Both the position numbers and the translations under genes were made by a program. A stretch of 8,636 nt of DNA from Algoriphagus sp. GTDB taxonomy: Bacteria > Bacteroidota > Bacteroidia > Cytophagales > Cyclobacteriaceae. The stretch spans positions 1 through 8,636 of the forward strand of contig JALRIY010000094.1 in NCBI GenBank assembly GCA_023255285.1, read 5' to 3'. The notes under the pieces are model-generated. The model had not been told where the DNA came from. It saw only the letters and a list, made by a program, of their open reading frames with translations, and made no database searches. This document shows, in pieces, positions 1 to 7,647 of this stretch; position 1 is the first letter of the stretch, and each line of letters opens with the position of its first letter.

Positions 1-331
1 CTACGCGTGCTGGGTCTCCCCATTGTCCAACTACATACCCTTTGTATATAATCAATCCGGTTGCCGGACCACGCTCCTTCATAGGGCCAACAGGAAAACC
101 AAAAGGCTCCCGACCAAAGCTACTTTCGTAATGAGCAATTTTTAAGTTGCGGTTTTCTGAACTTTCATGTGTCTCTGCAAATCGGATAGCTTCTTGGAGT
201 TTAAGCGAATCCAATCCCAAATCTTTGGGTGTTTTGGATTGCCAGTTCCCAACTTCTGGAAAATAATTTTGTGCATGGGATGTCAGTGTGGCAATCGCAA
301 GGATAAAAATAGAAAGCAAGAAATTCTTCAT
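1..331 (-). CDS. Secreted serine hydrolase (beta-lactamase/transpeptidase-like), N-terminal part only
   Basis: This gene is read leftward and cut by the window edge, leaving about 110 codons from an ATG at 329-331. The product starts with MKNFLLSIFILAIATLTSHA followed by Q, a signal peptide with a likely cleavage after residue 20, so it should be exported or be a lipid-free periplasmic protein. The mature part (for example DLGLDSLKLQEAI and GLIIYKGYVVGQWGDP) matches the region just before the catalytic Ser-x-x-Lys motif of Bacteroidota proteins annotated as serine hydrolase in the class C beta-lactamase superfamily. The Ser-x-x-Lys motif itself would lie outside the window, so catalytic competence cannot be judged. 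Substrate is unknown; members include peptidases, esterases and penicillin-binding-like proteins. A run of nine A residues on the coding strand (342-350) sits in the leader just upstream of the start. The gene is divergent from the oxidoreductase to its right, with a 182-base shared spacer. Confidence 0.75.
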   Translation of the reverse strand, partial: MKNFLLSIFILAIATLTSHAQNYFPEVGNWQSKTPKDLGLDSLKLQEAIRFAETHESSENRNLKIAHYESSFGREPFGFPVGPMKERGPATGLIIYKGYVVGQWGDPARV

Positions 332-513
332 GGCAGAGACCTTTTTTTTTATTCGAGTTTACAACATTACCGCAGTAAATTCATCCCATTTATCAAATCT
401 TTTTGGTCTGCAATTTTCAAAACTCTTTTACCTGGAACCTGTTTATAAATTGATCCAACTAAAAATAGAGAAAGCCAAGTTTATTTTGGTCTCTCCAATT
501 AAGTAAATTCTAA

Positions 514-1764
514 ATGAGCGAAAAGAAAATTTACATTGTGGGAGCAGGACTCTCTGGCCTAATTGCCGCATTAGAATTAGAAAAGGCGGGCTTGTCAGCG
601 GTGATTTTGGAAGCCTCAGATCGGATAGGAGGCAGGATGAAAACAGATGTTGAAGCAGGATACCGATTTGATCATGGATTTCAGGTGTTAAATACTGCCT
701 ATCCTGAAGCGAAGCGATACCTTGATTTTCAAGCCTTGCAACTCAAGAATTTTGATCCTGGGGCAATTATTTTTGAAGGCAAGGACTCCTATATTCTCAC
801 AGATCCACTTCGGAATCCATTGAAATTGGTAGGAATGGCTGTATCTAAAGTAGGAACCTTTTTAGATAAGGTAAGGGTATTTACCCTAACCCAAGAATTA
901 AAAAAGAAAAGCCTGGAAACCATTTTCTCAGAACCATCTTTGCCAACCCATGAATACTTGAAAAATTATGGATTTTCTGACGCCATCATTGCCAATTTTT
1001 TCAGGCCCTTCTTTCGAGGGATTTTCCTAGAAATGGACTTGGAAACGAGTTCTCGAATGTTTGAGTTTGTATTCAAGATGTTTTCTCAAGGTTATGCGGC
1101 AGTTCCAGCGAAAGGAATGGGCCAGATTCCAGAAATGATCAAAAGCCAATTACAAACAACAGAAATTAAACTGAATACACCTGTTGCAAGTGTGGAAGGG
1201 GAAAATATTTTGCTTTCGGATGGGACAAAAATTAAGGCAGATCGTATCATCGTGGCTGTCCAACCAGATTTAGTGATGAAACAGTTGGAGGGGCAGTTTG
1301 CGCCTGCACGTAAGGTGATCAATTTTTATTTTGCTGCTCCCAAATCCTTTTTAGGGAGACCAATGATTGGCTTACTCACCGGGAACAGAGTGATTAACAA
1401 TTTCGTGTTTATGGAAGATGTCTCCAAAGAATATGCGCCTATTGGGAAGTCACTGCTTTCTGTAACTGTTTTGGAGAGCACTCTTGCCGAAAAGGAATTA
1501 ATTAAAGTTATTCAGTCGGAGTTGGAAGAACTTTCTGGAATGAAGGCAGAGCACTTTAAGCACTTAAAAACCTACTTTATCTCACATGCCTTACCTCAGG
1601 TGGGCGATTTAAAGTTTAGTATTCCTTTTACCGAATGCAAGGTATTGGATCAAGTGTTTTTAGCAGGAGATTACCTCTTGCACGGATCAATCAATGCTGC
1701 GATGACTTCAGGTAGGGTTGCAGCAGAAGCGGTGATCCACTCGTTCAGAGAAAGAGAATATTAA
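514..1764 (+). CDS. FAD-dependent oxidoreductase, amine oxidase / phytoene-desaturase-like
   Basis: The product is 416 residues and probably cytoplasmic. Its N-terminus has a Rossmann FAD/NAD-binding motif, VGAGLSGL (residues 9-16), followed by the ribose-binding acidic residue in ILEASDRIGGRM (E33; motif about 31-42). The C-terminus has the matching flavin-contacting segment FLAGDYLLHGSINAAMTSG (about 382-400). These two ends and the length fit the flavin-containing amine oxidase superfamily (PF01593), which includes protoporphyrinogen oxidase, phytoene desaturase and many uncharacterised oxidoreductases. The substrate cannot be assigned: no carotenoid or heme gene is nearby. The ATG at 514 lies directly before the dinucleotide-binding fold, so the start is well supported, although no strong ribosome-binding site is visible, as is common in Bacteroidota. 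It converges on the thioesterase gene with a 14-base gap that has no GC-rich terminator. Confidence 0.85.
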   Translation: MSEKKIYIVGAGLSGLIAALELEKAGLSAVILEASDRIGGRMKTDVEAGYRFDHGFQVLNTAYPEAKRYLDFQALQLKNFDPGAIIFEGKDSYILTDPLRNPLKLVGMAVSKVGTFLDKVRVFTLTQELKKKSLETIFSEPSLPTHEYLKNYGFSDAIIANFFRPFFRGIFLEMDLETSSRMFEFVFKMFSQGYAAVPAKGMGQIPEMIKSQLQTTEIKLNTPVASVEGENILLSDGTKIKADRIIVAVQPDLVMKQLEGQFAPARKVINFYFAAPKSFLGRPMIGLLTGNRVINNFVFMEDVSKEYAPIGKSLLSVTVLESTLAEKELIKVIQSELEELSGMKAEHFKHLKTYFISHALPQVGDLKFSIPFTECKVLDQVFLAGDYLLHGSINAAMTSGRVAAEAVIHSFREREY

Positions 1765-1778
1765 ATTAAAGTTTCTGG

Positions 1779-2303
1779 TTATTTATTTTCTAAGTTGAAG
1801 ATAGAGCGTAATTCTACTGCATCTTCAGGTTTCATACGCTGGGCAAGTACCAGTCGTAATTGCCTTCTTCTCAAAGCTCCTTCGAATAATTCAATTTCCT
1901 CTGGGGATTCAGGTACTACTTGAGGAATTTCAATCGGTTTGCCATTTTGATCTACTGCCACAAAAGTAAAAAATGCACGGTGCGTCCTAATTTTCTTGCA
2001 GGCAGGAATGTCTTCGGCAGTCACTTCAATGTACACCTCCATGGAAGAGTTGAATGCTCTCGTAACTTGAGATCGAAGAGTGACTACATTGCCTAGATTG
2101 ATTGGCTCCTTAAAGGAAATGTTGTCTGCTGATGCGGTAACAACGATTCGGTTGCAATGCTTCTGCGCGGCAATGGCAGCAACTATATCCATCCAATGCA
2201 TCAATCGTCCACCCATGAGGTTGTTGAGAGTATTTGTATCGTTGGGGAGTACCATCTCCGTCATGATAGTCACGGAGTCCTTTGCAAACTTTTGATTAGG
2301 CAT
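1779..2303 (-). CDS. Acyl-CoA thioesterase, hotdog fold (YciA/ACOT7-like)
   Basis: The product is 174 residues, typical for a single-hotdog acyl-CoA hydrolase, which cleaves acyl-CoA to free fatty acid and CoA in the cytoplasm. The family signature is clear: NNLMGGRLMHWMDIVAAIA (about 27-45) corresponds to the GNxHGG...LMDE region of ACOT7-type enzymes, where N28 and D39 match the Asn and Asp used in catalysis. Next come the conserved strand VVTASADNISFKEPINLGNVV (about 54-74) and a second-half segment, AFFTFVAVDQNGKP. Family members act as oligomers with paired hotdog domains, so this one should at least dimerise; acyl-chain preference cannot be read from sequence. It lies downstream of the isoaspartyl methyltransferase gene on the same strand, but a 117-base gap with its own promoter-like element suggests independent transcription. 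Confidence 0.9.
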   Translation of the reverse strand: MPNQKFAKDSVTIMTEMVLPNDTNTLNNLMGGRLMHWMDIVAAIAAQKHCNRIVVTASADNISFKEPINLGNVVTLRSQVTRAFNSSMEVYIEVTAEDIPACKKIRTHRAFFTFVAVDQNGKPIEIPQVVPESPEEIELFEGALRRRQLRLVLAQRMKPEDAVELRSIFNLENK

Positions 2304-2319
2304 ATCGATTGAATTTATT

Positions 2320-2327
2320 CAAAAATA
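2320..2327 (-). promoter_or_regulatory. Putative Bacteroidota -7 promoter element for the thioesterase gene
   Basis: Read on the minus strand this is TATTTTTG, an exact match to the Bacteroidota primary-sigma -7 consensus TAnnTTTG. It ends 16 bases before the thioesterase ATG, which predicts a short leader of roughly 10 bases. No good TTTG-type -33 element lies 19-21 bases further upstream, so the call rests on the -7 match and its position in an AT-rich region where chance matches are possible. Confidence 0.4.
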
Positions 2328-2366
2328 GCACTAAAATTCTGTAAAAATCATATTTTGTAACAATTA

Positions 2367-2381
2367 CCAAATTTAATTTGG
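2367..2381. repeat. AT-rich 7-1-7 palindrome in the promoter region of the thioesterase gene
   Basis: CCAAATT, a single T, then AATTTGG form a perfect inverted repeat in the gap between the methyltransferase and thioesterase genes, about 40 bases upstream of the putative -7 element. It could be an operator half-site pair for a dimeric regulator. It is too AT-rich for a convincing terminator and could arise by chance in this AT-rich gap. Confidence 0.3.
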
Positions 2382-2420
2382 AAATCACCTCTGGCTTACT
2401 TGGTTTAAATCAAATAAATT

Positions 2421-3080
2421 TCAGCGTTTCCAGCCCTCTCTTCCAAGTAGAGGAACAAAGGCAAATCCTTCAAATTCTTCACGCTGAATTTCTGTTGCCG
2501 ACTTTTTGGTGATTTTCACCATGGCTTGTTTGCTTCGGTCTCCTAAGGGGATAACTAGAATGCCTCCGATTTTTAGTTGTTGGATAAGGGCTTCAGGGAC
2601 TACAGGAGCACCAGCGGTTACGATGATTTTATCGTAGGGGGCATGCTCAGGTACACCTTCTGTACCATCTCCATAGAATAGTTGTAGTTGGATTCCCAAG
2701 CGCTGCAAAAAACGGCTAGTATGGTCAAAAAGCTTTTTTTGGTACTCAATACTGATGACTTCTGCCCCCAGGAGGTGCAAGATGCTGGCTTGATATCCCG
2801 ATCCGGTTCCAATCTCAAGTATTTTGTTTCCAGGAATGACTTCTAATAAGGAGGATTGAAAGGCAACCGTGTAGGGCTGGGAGATAGTTTGCCCTTCACC
2901 AATTGGAAAGGCCTTGTCCTCGTAAGCATGGGAAATCAAGGCCGTATCGAAAAAAAAATGACGTGGCAGCGTGTTGATTGCTTCCAGTACTGATTCGTTT
3001 TGGATTCCTTTTTTGCGAAGCTCGGCGACCAATGCTTTTCGTTTTCCTTTATGTAGGTAAGTATCTTCTAACTTGAGCAT
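2421..3080 (-). CDS. pcm: Protein-L-isoaspartate O-methyltransferase
   Basis: The product is 219 residues, the normal length for this enzyme. It transfers a methyl group from S-adenosylmethionine to the carboxyl of L-isoaspartyl residues in aged proteins, starting their repair, and acts in the cytoplasm. The family signature GEGQTISQPYTVA (61-73) precedes the SAM-binding motif I ILEIGTGSGYQASIL (87-101). An acidic residue follows in VISIEYQ, and the later methyltransferase strands appear as YDKIIVTAGAPVVPEALIQQL and GGILVIPLG. The N-terminal VLEAINTLPRHFFF also matches the family. It is divergent from riboflavin synthase across 104 bases. No partner gene in the window points to a specialised role. 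Confidence 0.95.
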   Translation of the reverse strand: MLKLEDTYLHKGKRKALVAELRKKGIQNESVLEAINTLPRHFFFDTALISHAYEDKAFPIGEGQTISQPYTVAFQSSLLEVIPGNKILEIGTGSGYQASILHLLGAEVISIEYQKKLFDHTSRFLQRLGIQLQLFYGDGTEGVPEHAPYDKIIVTAGAPVVPEALIQQLKIGGILVIPLGDRSKQAMVKITKKSATEIQREEFEGFAFVPLLGREGWKR

Positions 3081-3115
3081 GAATTTTGAGCTTGAGTTCT
3101 CGAAGATAATTGATT

Positions 3116-3179
3116 AATTGCCGTACTTTGAATCCGGAAAGGCAATTTTTTGGAAGGATTGTCTAAGTACTTAATTGCC
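3116..3179. repeat. Three copies of a 7-base AATTGCC element between pcm and ribE
   Basis: AATTGCC occurs at 3116-3122 and 3173-3179, and its inverse GGCAATT at 3141-3147, all inside the 104-base spacer between the two divergent genes. The inverse copy could pair with either neighbour. The element may be a shared operator or may allow alternative hairpins in the ribE leader. The repeats are short, so chance is a real alternative. Confidence 0.3.
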
Positions 3180-3184
3180 CATAG

Positions 3185-3775
3185 ATGTTTACCGGAATTA
3201 TAGAAGCCATAGGAACCCTTAGCAACATCACCATCGAAGGGACCAACACACACTATTATTTTTCAAGTCCATTGACTGCAGAATTGAAAGTAGATCAATC
3301 CTTGGCACACGATGGTGTATGCCTTACAGTAGTAGAAGTTACTTCTGAAGGGTACCGGGTTACAGCAATTGCCGAAACCTTGCAAAAGACTAATTTATCC
3401 ACTTGGAAATTGGGTAAAAAAGTAAACTTGGAGCGCTGCATGTCTGCAAACGGACGATTTGATGGACACATTGTCCAAGGACATGTAGATCAAATCGGGA
3501 CGATTCAGCGAATCGAGGATCAGGGTGGTTCCTGGCTTGTAGACGTAAATTTCGATGCTACTTTGGGGAATGTCACCGTAGAAAAAGGATCAATTACCTT
3601 GAATGGTACCAGCTTAACCTGTTTTAATTCTGCTCCAGGTTCTTTTTCGGTGGCCATCATTCCCTATACCTATGAATTCACCAACTTTCATCAATTGGAA
3701 GTAGGGGACCTGGTTAACTTGGAATTTGATATTGTGGGAAAATACATTCAGCGGATCACCAAAGGCTATCTTTGA
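3185..3775 (+). CDS. ribE: Riboflavin synthase (alpha subunit)
   Basis: The product is 196 residues, the usual size. It is the last enzyme of riboflavin biosynthesis: it dismutates two molecules of 6,7-dimethyl-8-ribityllumazine into riboflavin and a pyrimidinedione, as a trimer in the cytoplasm. The sequence starts with the invariant MFTGIIE and shows two tandem lumazine-binding barrels (about 1-97 and 98-190). The first includes AHDGVCLTVVEV and ERCMSANGRFDGHIVQGHVD; the second includes GSITLNGTSLT and the family-like SVAIIPYTYEFTNF. It stands apart from other rib genes, as is frequent in Bacteroidota. No FMN riboswitch-like conserved sequence is visible in the 104 bases upstream. The gene is followed by a strong terminator. 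The symbol ribE is used; some genomes call the same enzyme ribC. Confidence 0.95.
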   Translation: MFTGIIEAIGTLSNITIEGTNTHYYFSSPLTAELKVDQSLAHDGVCLTVVEVTSEGYRVTAIAETLQKTNLSTWKLGKKVNLERCMSANGRFDGHIVQGHVDQIGTIQRIEDQGGSWLVDVNFDATLGNVTVEKGSITLNGTSLTCFNSAPGSFSVAIIPYTYEFTNFHQLEVGDLVNLEFDIVGKYIQRITKGYL

Positions 3776-3797
3776 ATAAACTCTTTGACAGAAAACA

Positions 3798-3832
3798 AAA
3801 AATGGCAGCAAGGTTCACTTGCTGCCATTTTT
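3798..3832. terminator. Strong, apparently bidirectional rho-independent terminator
   Basis: A perfect hairpin has the 12-base arm AATGGCAGCAAG (3801-3812), a five-base loop GTTCA, and the complementary arm CTTGCTGCCATT (3818-3829). It extends by three A-T pairs on the outside. A T-rich tail follows on the plus strand (to about 3837), and an A-rich flank (3792-3800) gives a T-rich tail on the minus strand. It lies between the convergent riboflavin synthase and NagX-like genes, so it probably stops transcription from both sides. Confidence 0.9.
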
Positions 3833-3846
3833 ATTTTAAAAAGTAC

Positions 3847-4992
3847 TTATACCTTGATATAGATTTTATTTTTATCCATCAGGAAGCCAATGCTCCAAAT
3901 CAAAAGCATGTAAGCAATAGCAAATAAGAAAGAGGCGTTTTTAGGTTCCAACCAACTGCTGAAGGCTTCCGTGAAAATGAATTTTTTCAGATTAATGTCT
4001 CCAATTGGAATAAAAGAAATGAGTGAAATGACTACCCCCGAGCATACGTACAGGATGAGCGGGTTGCGTCCAAAGGCCTGGAAGAAATAGGTCCAGGAGG
4101 AAATCCGATTGACCTCCACCACAAAAATGAGAAGGGAAAGTAAAATAAGATCCCATCCTACAGTGAGTAGCACATAAGGGCTCGTCCAAATTTTCTTATT
4201 GATTGGAAATACCAAATCCCATGCATAACTCAAACCGATGAAGAGGATGCCTATCACGAGAAGCATTCGTACGGCGGGTACGCTATTCCCATTTTTTTGG
4301 ATAAAACGGCCAGTTAGGTATCCTCCAATCACATTGACGATGGAAGTAAGCGTACTTAAGATGCCTTCTGGATCGAAGGGAATGCCTTCCCCCATGTACA
4401 TGCGCCTTTCGCCAATGAATGCGAGATCTAGGTGTAGAGCCGCATTCCCTTCCAAGCTATAGGGATCACCGGCAGTTCCGAAGTAGTAAAGAATTGGCCA
4501 ATACAGAAGCAAGGAGGCAATGCTAAAGATCCAGCCTAGTCGAATTCCTCCCCAGTATAAGAGCAGTGCAGCCCCCAAATAAGAAAGTGCGATGCGCTGC
4601 AATACACCAAGCAATCGGACTTCCGTCACATCGATAAAAGCAAGTTGTCCGGCTTCATTGGGTTCAAAGAATGGAAAAGCATTGAGTAGCCAACCAATCC
4701 CAAAAATGAGGGCTGTGCGTGTTCCTACTTTTTTGTAAAAGTCTACAGGTCGCATGTCCTGCATCTTTTTGAGCGCAAAACTCATCGCATTTCCTACCAC
4801 AAAAAGGAAGGTGGGGAATACCAAGTCAGTAGGGGTAAATCCATGCCATTCGGCATGAGCTAGTGGGGCATAGAGTGTGCTCCAATCTCCGGGGGTATTT
4901 ACAATGACCATAAAGGCCAAGGTCATGCCCCTTAGCACATCTAATGCCAAGTAACGTCCGTTCAAGGTGTTGGCCTGTTGATCTATTCGCAT
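3847..4992 (-). CDS. NagX / heparan-alpha-glucosaminide N-acetyltransferase-like membrane protein (DUF5009 family)
   Basis: The product is 381 residues with about ten hydrophobic membrane segments, placing it in the inner membrane. It resembles bacterial COG4299/DUF5009 proteins related to the catalytic part of lysosomal HGSNAT, which acetylates terminal glucosamine of heparan sulfate using cytosolic acetyl-CoA. Signatures are the start LALDVLRGMTLAFMVIVN (15-32); LAHAEWHGFTPTDLVFPTF (44-62), where His46 aligns with the HGSNAT active-site histidine; and FDPEGILSTLTSIVNVIGGY (206-225), matching the second conserved HGSNAT segment. In GlcNAc-utilisation regulons the related NagX is proposed to act in amino-sugar uptake or handling, but its activity is not settled. 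The divergent GH20 gene fits an amino-sugar role. The ATG at 4990-4992 precedes the first conserved helix, so the start is well placed. Confidence 0.85.
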   Translation of the reverse strand: MRIDQQANTLNGRYLALDVLRGMTLAFMVIVNTPGDWSTLYAPLAHAEWHGFTPTDLVFPTFLFVVGNAMSFALKKMQDMRPVDFYKKVGTRTALIFGIGWLLNAFPFFEPNEAGQLAFIDVTEVRLLGVLQRIALSYLGAALLLYWGGIRLGWIFSIASLLLYWPILYYFGTAGDPYSLEGNAALHLDLAFIGERRMYMGEGIPFDPEGILSTLTSIVNVIGGYLTGRFIQKNGNSVPAVRMLLVIGILFIGLSYAWDLVFPINKKIWTSPYVLLTVGWDLILLSLLIFVVEVNRISSWTYFFQAFGRNPLILYVCSGVVISLISFIPIGDINLKKFIFTEAFSSWLEPKNASFLFAIAYMLLIWSIGFLMDKNKIYIKV

Positions 4993-5112
4993 GGGTTATG
5001 TTTGGGTTGTACAAGGTGGTTGATCTTTTGCTGATTAATTTATTTAAAATTAGATGCTTATAAAAATAACTCCACTTAAATTTATTCAGTCACTACAATT
5101 AGAAGTTTGAAC

Positions 5113-7647
5113 ATGAATCCCTTTTTCTTCCGACGCGTCTTTTTTTGTATTCTTTTTTTCGGTTTCCTACTTCCCAAAGGATGGGCTCAAGTGCATGCTT
5201 CTTGGTCTTTGGAGGAGAACAAAATCACTGCTCCTCAGCAGCATACGGCAACACTCACGCTGACCAATCGTGGTACCGGAACGCTGGATGCAGGCTGGAA
5301 GTTATATTTCAATACCATCTTTATTTCCATTTGGAGCCAGTCTTTGGACCCGAAACTTAGTTTGAAGCACCTGCAAGGAGATTTCTTTGTATGGGAAGGG
5401 GAGACCCCCTCCTTGAAGCCCAACGAGTCCTTTTCTTTATCCTACCGAAGTTCTGGTACTTTTTTAAAGAATGCCTATCCTCCCGAAGGCTTGATTTTTT
5501 TGCATGCGGATGGAAAAAGGGAAGAAATTTCCCAGTACCAAAAAGAAGTCATTACGGAGGCCAATTTGGTGGAACTCGCTGCAGGCACTTCCTTTCCTGT
5601 GACCTCTTCAGCCCAGCGCTATGCTGAGAATCGCGAACTTTTTTCCTTACCCGATCAAAGCATTCCTCCCTACCTACCTTCTCCCAAAAGTTGGAAGTAT
5701 ACCGGTCCTACGGTATCGTTAAGTCCTGGAACGATCCAGGTGGAAGGGGCATCAACCTTTGTAAAGGCCAAAGAATACCTGGAAACTACGCTGAGTAATG
5801 GATTTTCAGCCAAAACTAGTGGCAAAGCGTCTACTTTGAAGATTCGATTGGAGCAGGTAGCCTCCCTGCCAAAAGAAGGCTATACCCTAAAAACCACAAG
5901 TGATCAGGTATTGATTCAGGCCTCAACTACTACTGGAGCCTTATATGGGGTCAATTCCTTTTTGGCGCTATTGCCTCCAGCATTTTGGAAGGATGGGGTA
6001 CAGGAACTTGTATTTCCTCAAGTAGCGATTGAAGATGCGCCTGCGTTTGGCTACCGAGGCCTGTTTTTGGATGTCGCTCGCAACTTTCAATCCAAGCAAC
6101 AAGTGTTCAAACTCTTGGACCTCATGTCTTTTTACAAGTTGAATGTATTTCACTTCAACTTGGCCAATGACGAGGGATGGCGAATCGAAATTCCTGGGCT
6201 GCCGGAATTGACCGAATTTGGAGCACGAAGAGGCTTTTCCGTCGATGAATCCGAATTTCTATGGCCTTACTATGCTTCTGGAGCAGATCCTAATCAAAGT
6301 TACACGGGCACAGGCTTCTATACAGCTGCGGATTTTCAGGAAATCTTGACTTACGCAAAGGATAGAAACATCGAAGTCATTCCTGAACTCGGTGTGCCCG
6401 CACACTCCAGAGCGGCAATCTTGGCCATGGAAAAGCGATACCGTACCTATATGCAAGCAGGAAAGGAGAAAGAGGCGCTCGCCTACCGACTGGTAGATCC
6501 AGCCGATGAGTCCAAGTACCTCTCGGCTCAAAATTTCAGGGGTAATACCGTTTGCGTTTGCCAATAATCCACCTATGCCTTCTACGAAAAACTGGTGGTT
6601 GAAATCGGAAAAATGTATACTGCCGCAGGTGTAGAGGCTAAAAATTGGCACAGTGGAGGGGATGAGGTGCCCAAGGGCGTGTGGACTGCGTCTCCGATAT
6701 GCGCAGATTTTTTGGCTAAAAACCCACAACTTAAAACTGAAGATCTGATCGATTATTTCCGCGAGCGAACTGCGACCATCCTTCAAAAGTACGGCTGGAA
6801 GATGGGGGGATGGGAAGAAATTGGGCAGACTCATGGTACGACTGCCGTCAGTCCCAACCCAAAATTTGCCAACCTGGATTGGAAACTATATGCCTGGAAT
6901 GCGGTAGCCGGCTGGGGAGGAGAGGACATGGCCTACAAACTTGCGAATGTAGGCTACCCGGTTATTATTTGTTCTAGCGCCAATTTCTACTTTGATCTGG
7001 CTTACTCCTGGGATCCCGATGAGCGAGGCCATAGTTGGAGTGGGGTAGTTGATTTGTATCAATCCTGGAAAGCCGTGCCTGGTAAATTGTACCTGTCTCA
7101 CGATCAAACCATCGATGGTACACCCTGGAACTGGTCTGAGCAAGCACAAAAATTCACAAAACTAACTGACCAAGGTCGACAGAATATCATTGGTGTATCT
7201 GGGCAAGTATGGACAGAAACGATTAAAGGAGGCGAGATGCTCGAATATTACCTCTTTCCAAAAATGCTAGGCTTCGTGGAACGGGCTTGGCATGGAGACC
7301 CAGATTGGTCTCTGGAAGGCACGGAGTCCGCCATGAAATCCAAGCGAGCTAGGGAATGGAATCAATTTGTCAATTTGGTGGGAAAACGAGAACTTCCACG
7401 ATTGGAAACTATTTTTGGGGGTGTTGATTACCGATTGCCACGTCCAGGAGTACAGGTAATAGACGAGCAGGTGATGGTCAATTCGGCATTTCCAGGGATG
7501 TTGATTCGGTACACCGATTCAGGAAAAGAGCCTACAGTAGAGTCACCGATTTATCGGGAGCCCATTTACTTTCGACCGGGGTATTTGCCTCGATTCAAGT
7601 TATTTATGCCCTCCGGAAAAAGTGGATTGAGTTCTGGTATCGACTAG
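5113..7647 (+). pseudogene. Secreted GH20 beta-N-acetylhexosaminidase interrupted by an in-frame stop
   Basis: The intact frame would encode about 844 residues. It would remove terminal beta-linked GlcNAc or GalNAc from chitin oligomers or glycans outside the cytoplasm. Order, numbered from the ATG at 5113: signal peptide ending GWA (1-25), N-terminal carbohydrate-binding-like CHB_HEX domain (about 26-145), GH20b domain (about 185-305), GH20 barrel (about 305-690) and C-terminal Ig-like domain (about 773-844). In the barrel are substrate Arg315 in GYRGLFLDVAR, the catalytic pair Asp517-Glu518 in WHSGGDEVPKG, and the family segments SGQVWTETI and FPKMLGFVERAWHG. A TAA at codon 485 (6565-6567) stands where relatives have Glu in CQES; both sides stay in one frame. 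The upstream product lacks the catalytic pair, and the downstream part lacks a signal peptide and half the barrel. A TTG at 5107 could extend the start by two codons, but the ATG is preferred. Sequencing error is the main alternative. Confidence 0.85.
6565..6567 (+). other. In-frame TAA nonsense codon inside the GH20 reading frame
   Basis: The frame reads CAA TAA TCC ACC TAT, that is Cys-Gln-stop-Ser-Thr-Tyr, where family members typically read CQES(T/V)Y. One G-to-T change from GAA would create it. There is no shift of frame: the downstream segment continues as AFYEKLVVEIGKMY in the same register. TAA is not the codon used for selenocysteine or pyrrolysine, and other genes in the window use TAA as a genuine stop, so recoding is unlikely. 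Confidence 0.9.

Noticed and set aside
167..506. Two small plus-strand open frames (93 and 72 residues)
   Set aside because: The first overlaps the serine hydrolase antisense, the second its start and the AT-rich spacer; both lack domain features and neither is in a family I recognise.
3081..3184. FMN riboswitch upstream of riboflavin synthase
   Set aside because: The spacer is too short and lacks the conserved RFN-element blocks.
5107..5112. TTG start for the GH20 two codons upstream of the ATG
   Set aside because: The ATG at 5113 begins a normal signal peptide; the TTG adds only two residues with no better ribosome-binding context.
6565..6567. Programmed stop-codon recoding in the GH20 gene
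   Set aside because: The codon is TAA, which is not used for selenocysteine or pyrrolysine, and neighbouring genes use TAA as an ordinary stop; mutation or sequencing error is simpler.
6259..6834. 191-residue open frame on the minus strand
   Set aside because: It lies wholly antisense to the GH20 barrel, has no recognisable domain and is best explained as a shadow of the coding frame.
6595..7647. Independent 350-residue gene beginning at a GTG (or the ATG at 6613)
   Set aside because: It is the in-frame continuation of the upstream GH20, starts in the middle of the catalytic barrel, has no signal peptide and no visible ribosome-binding site.
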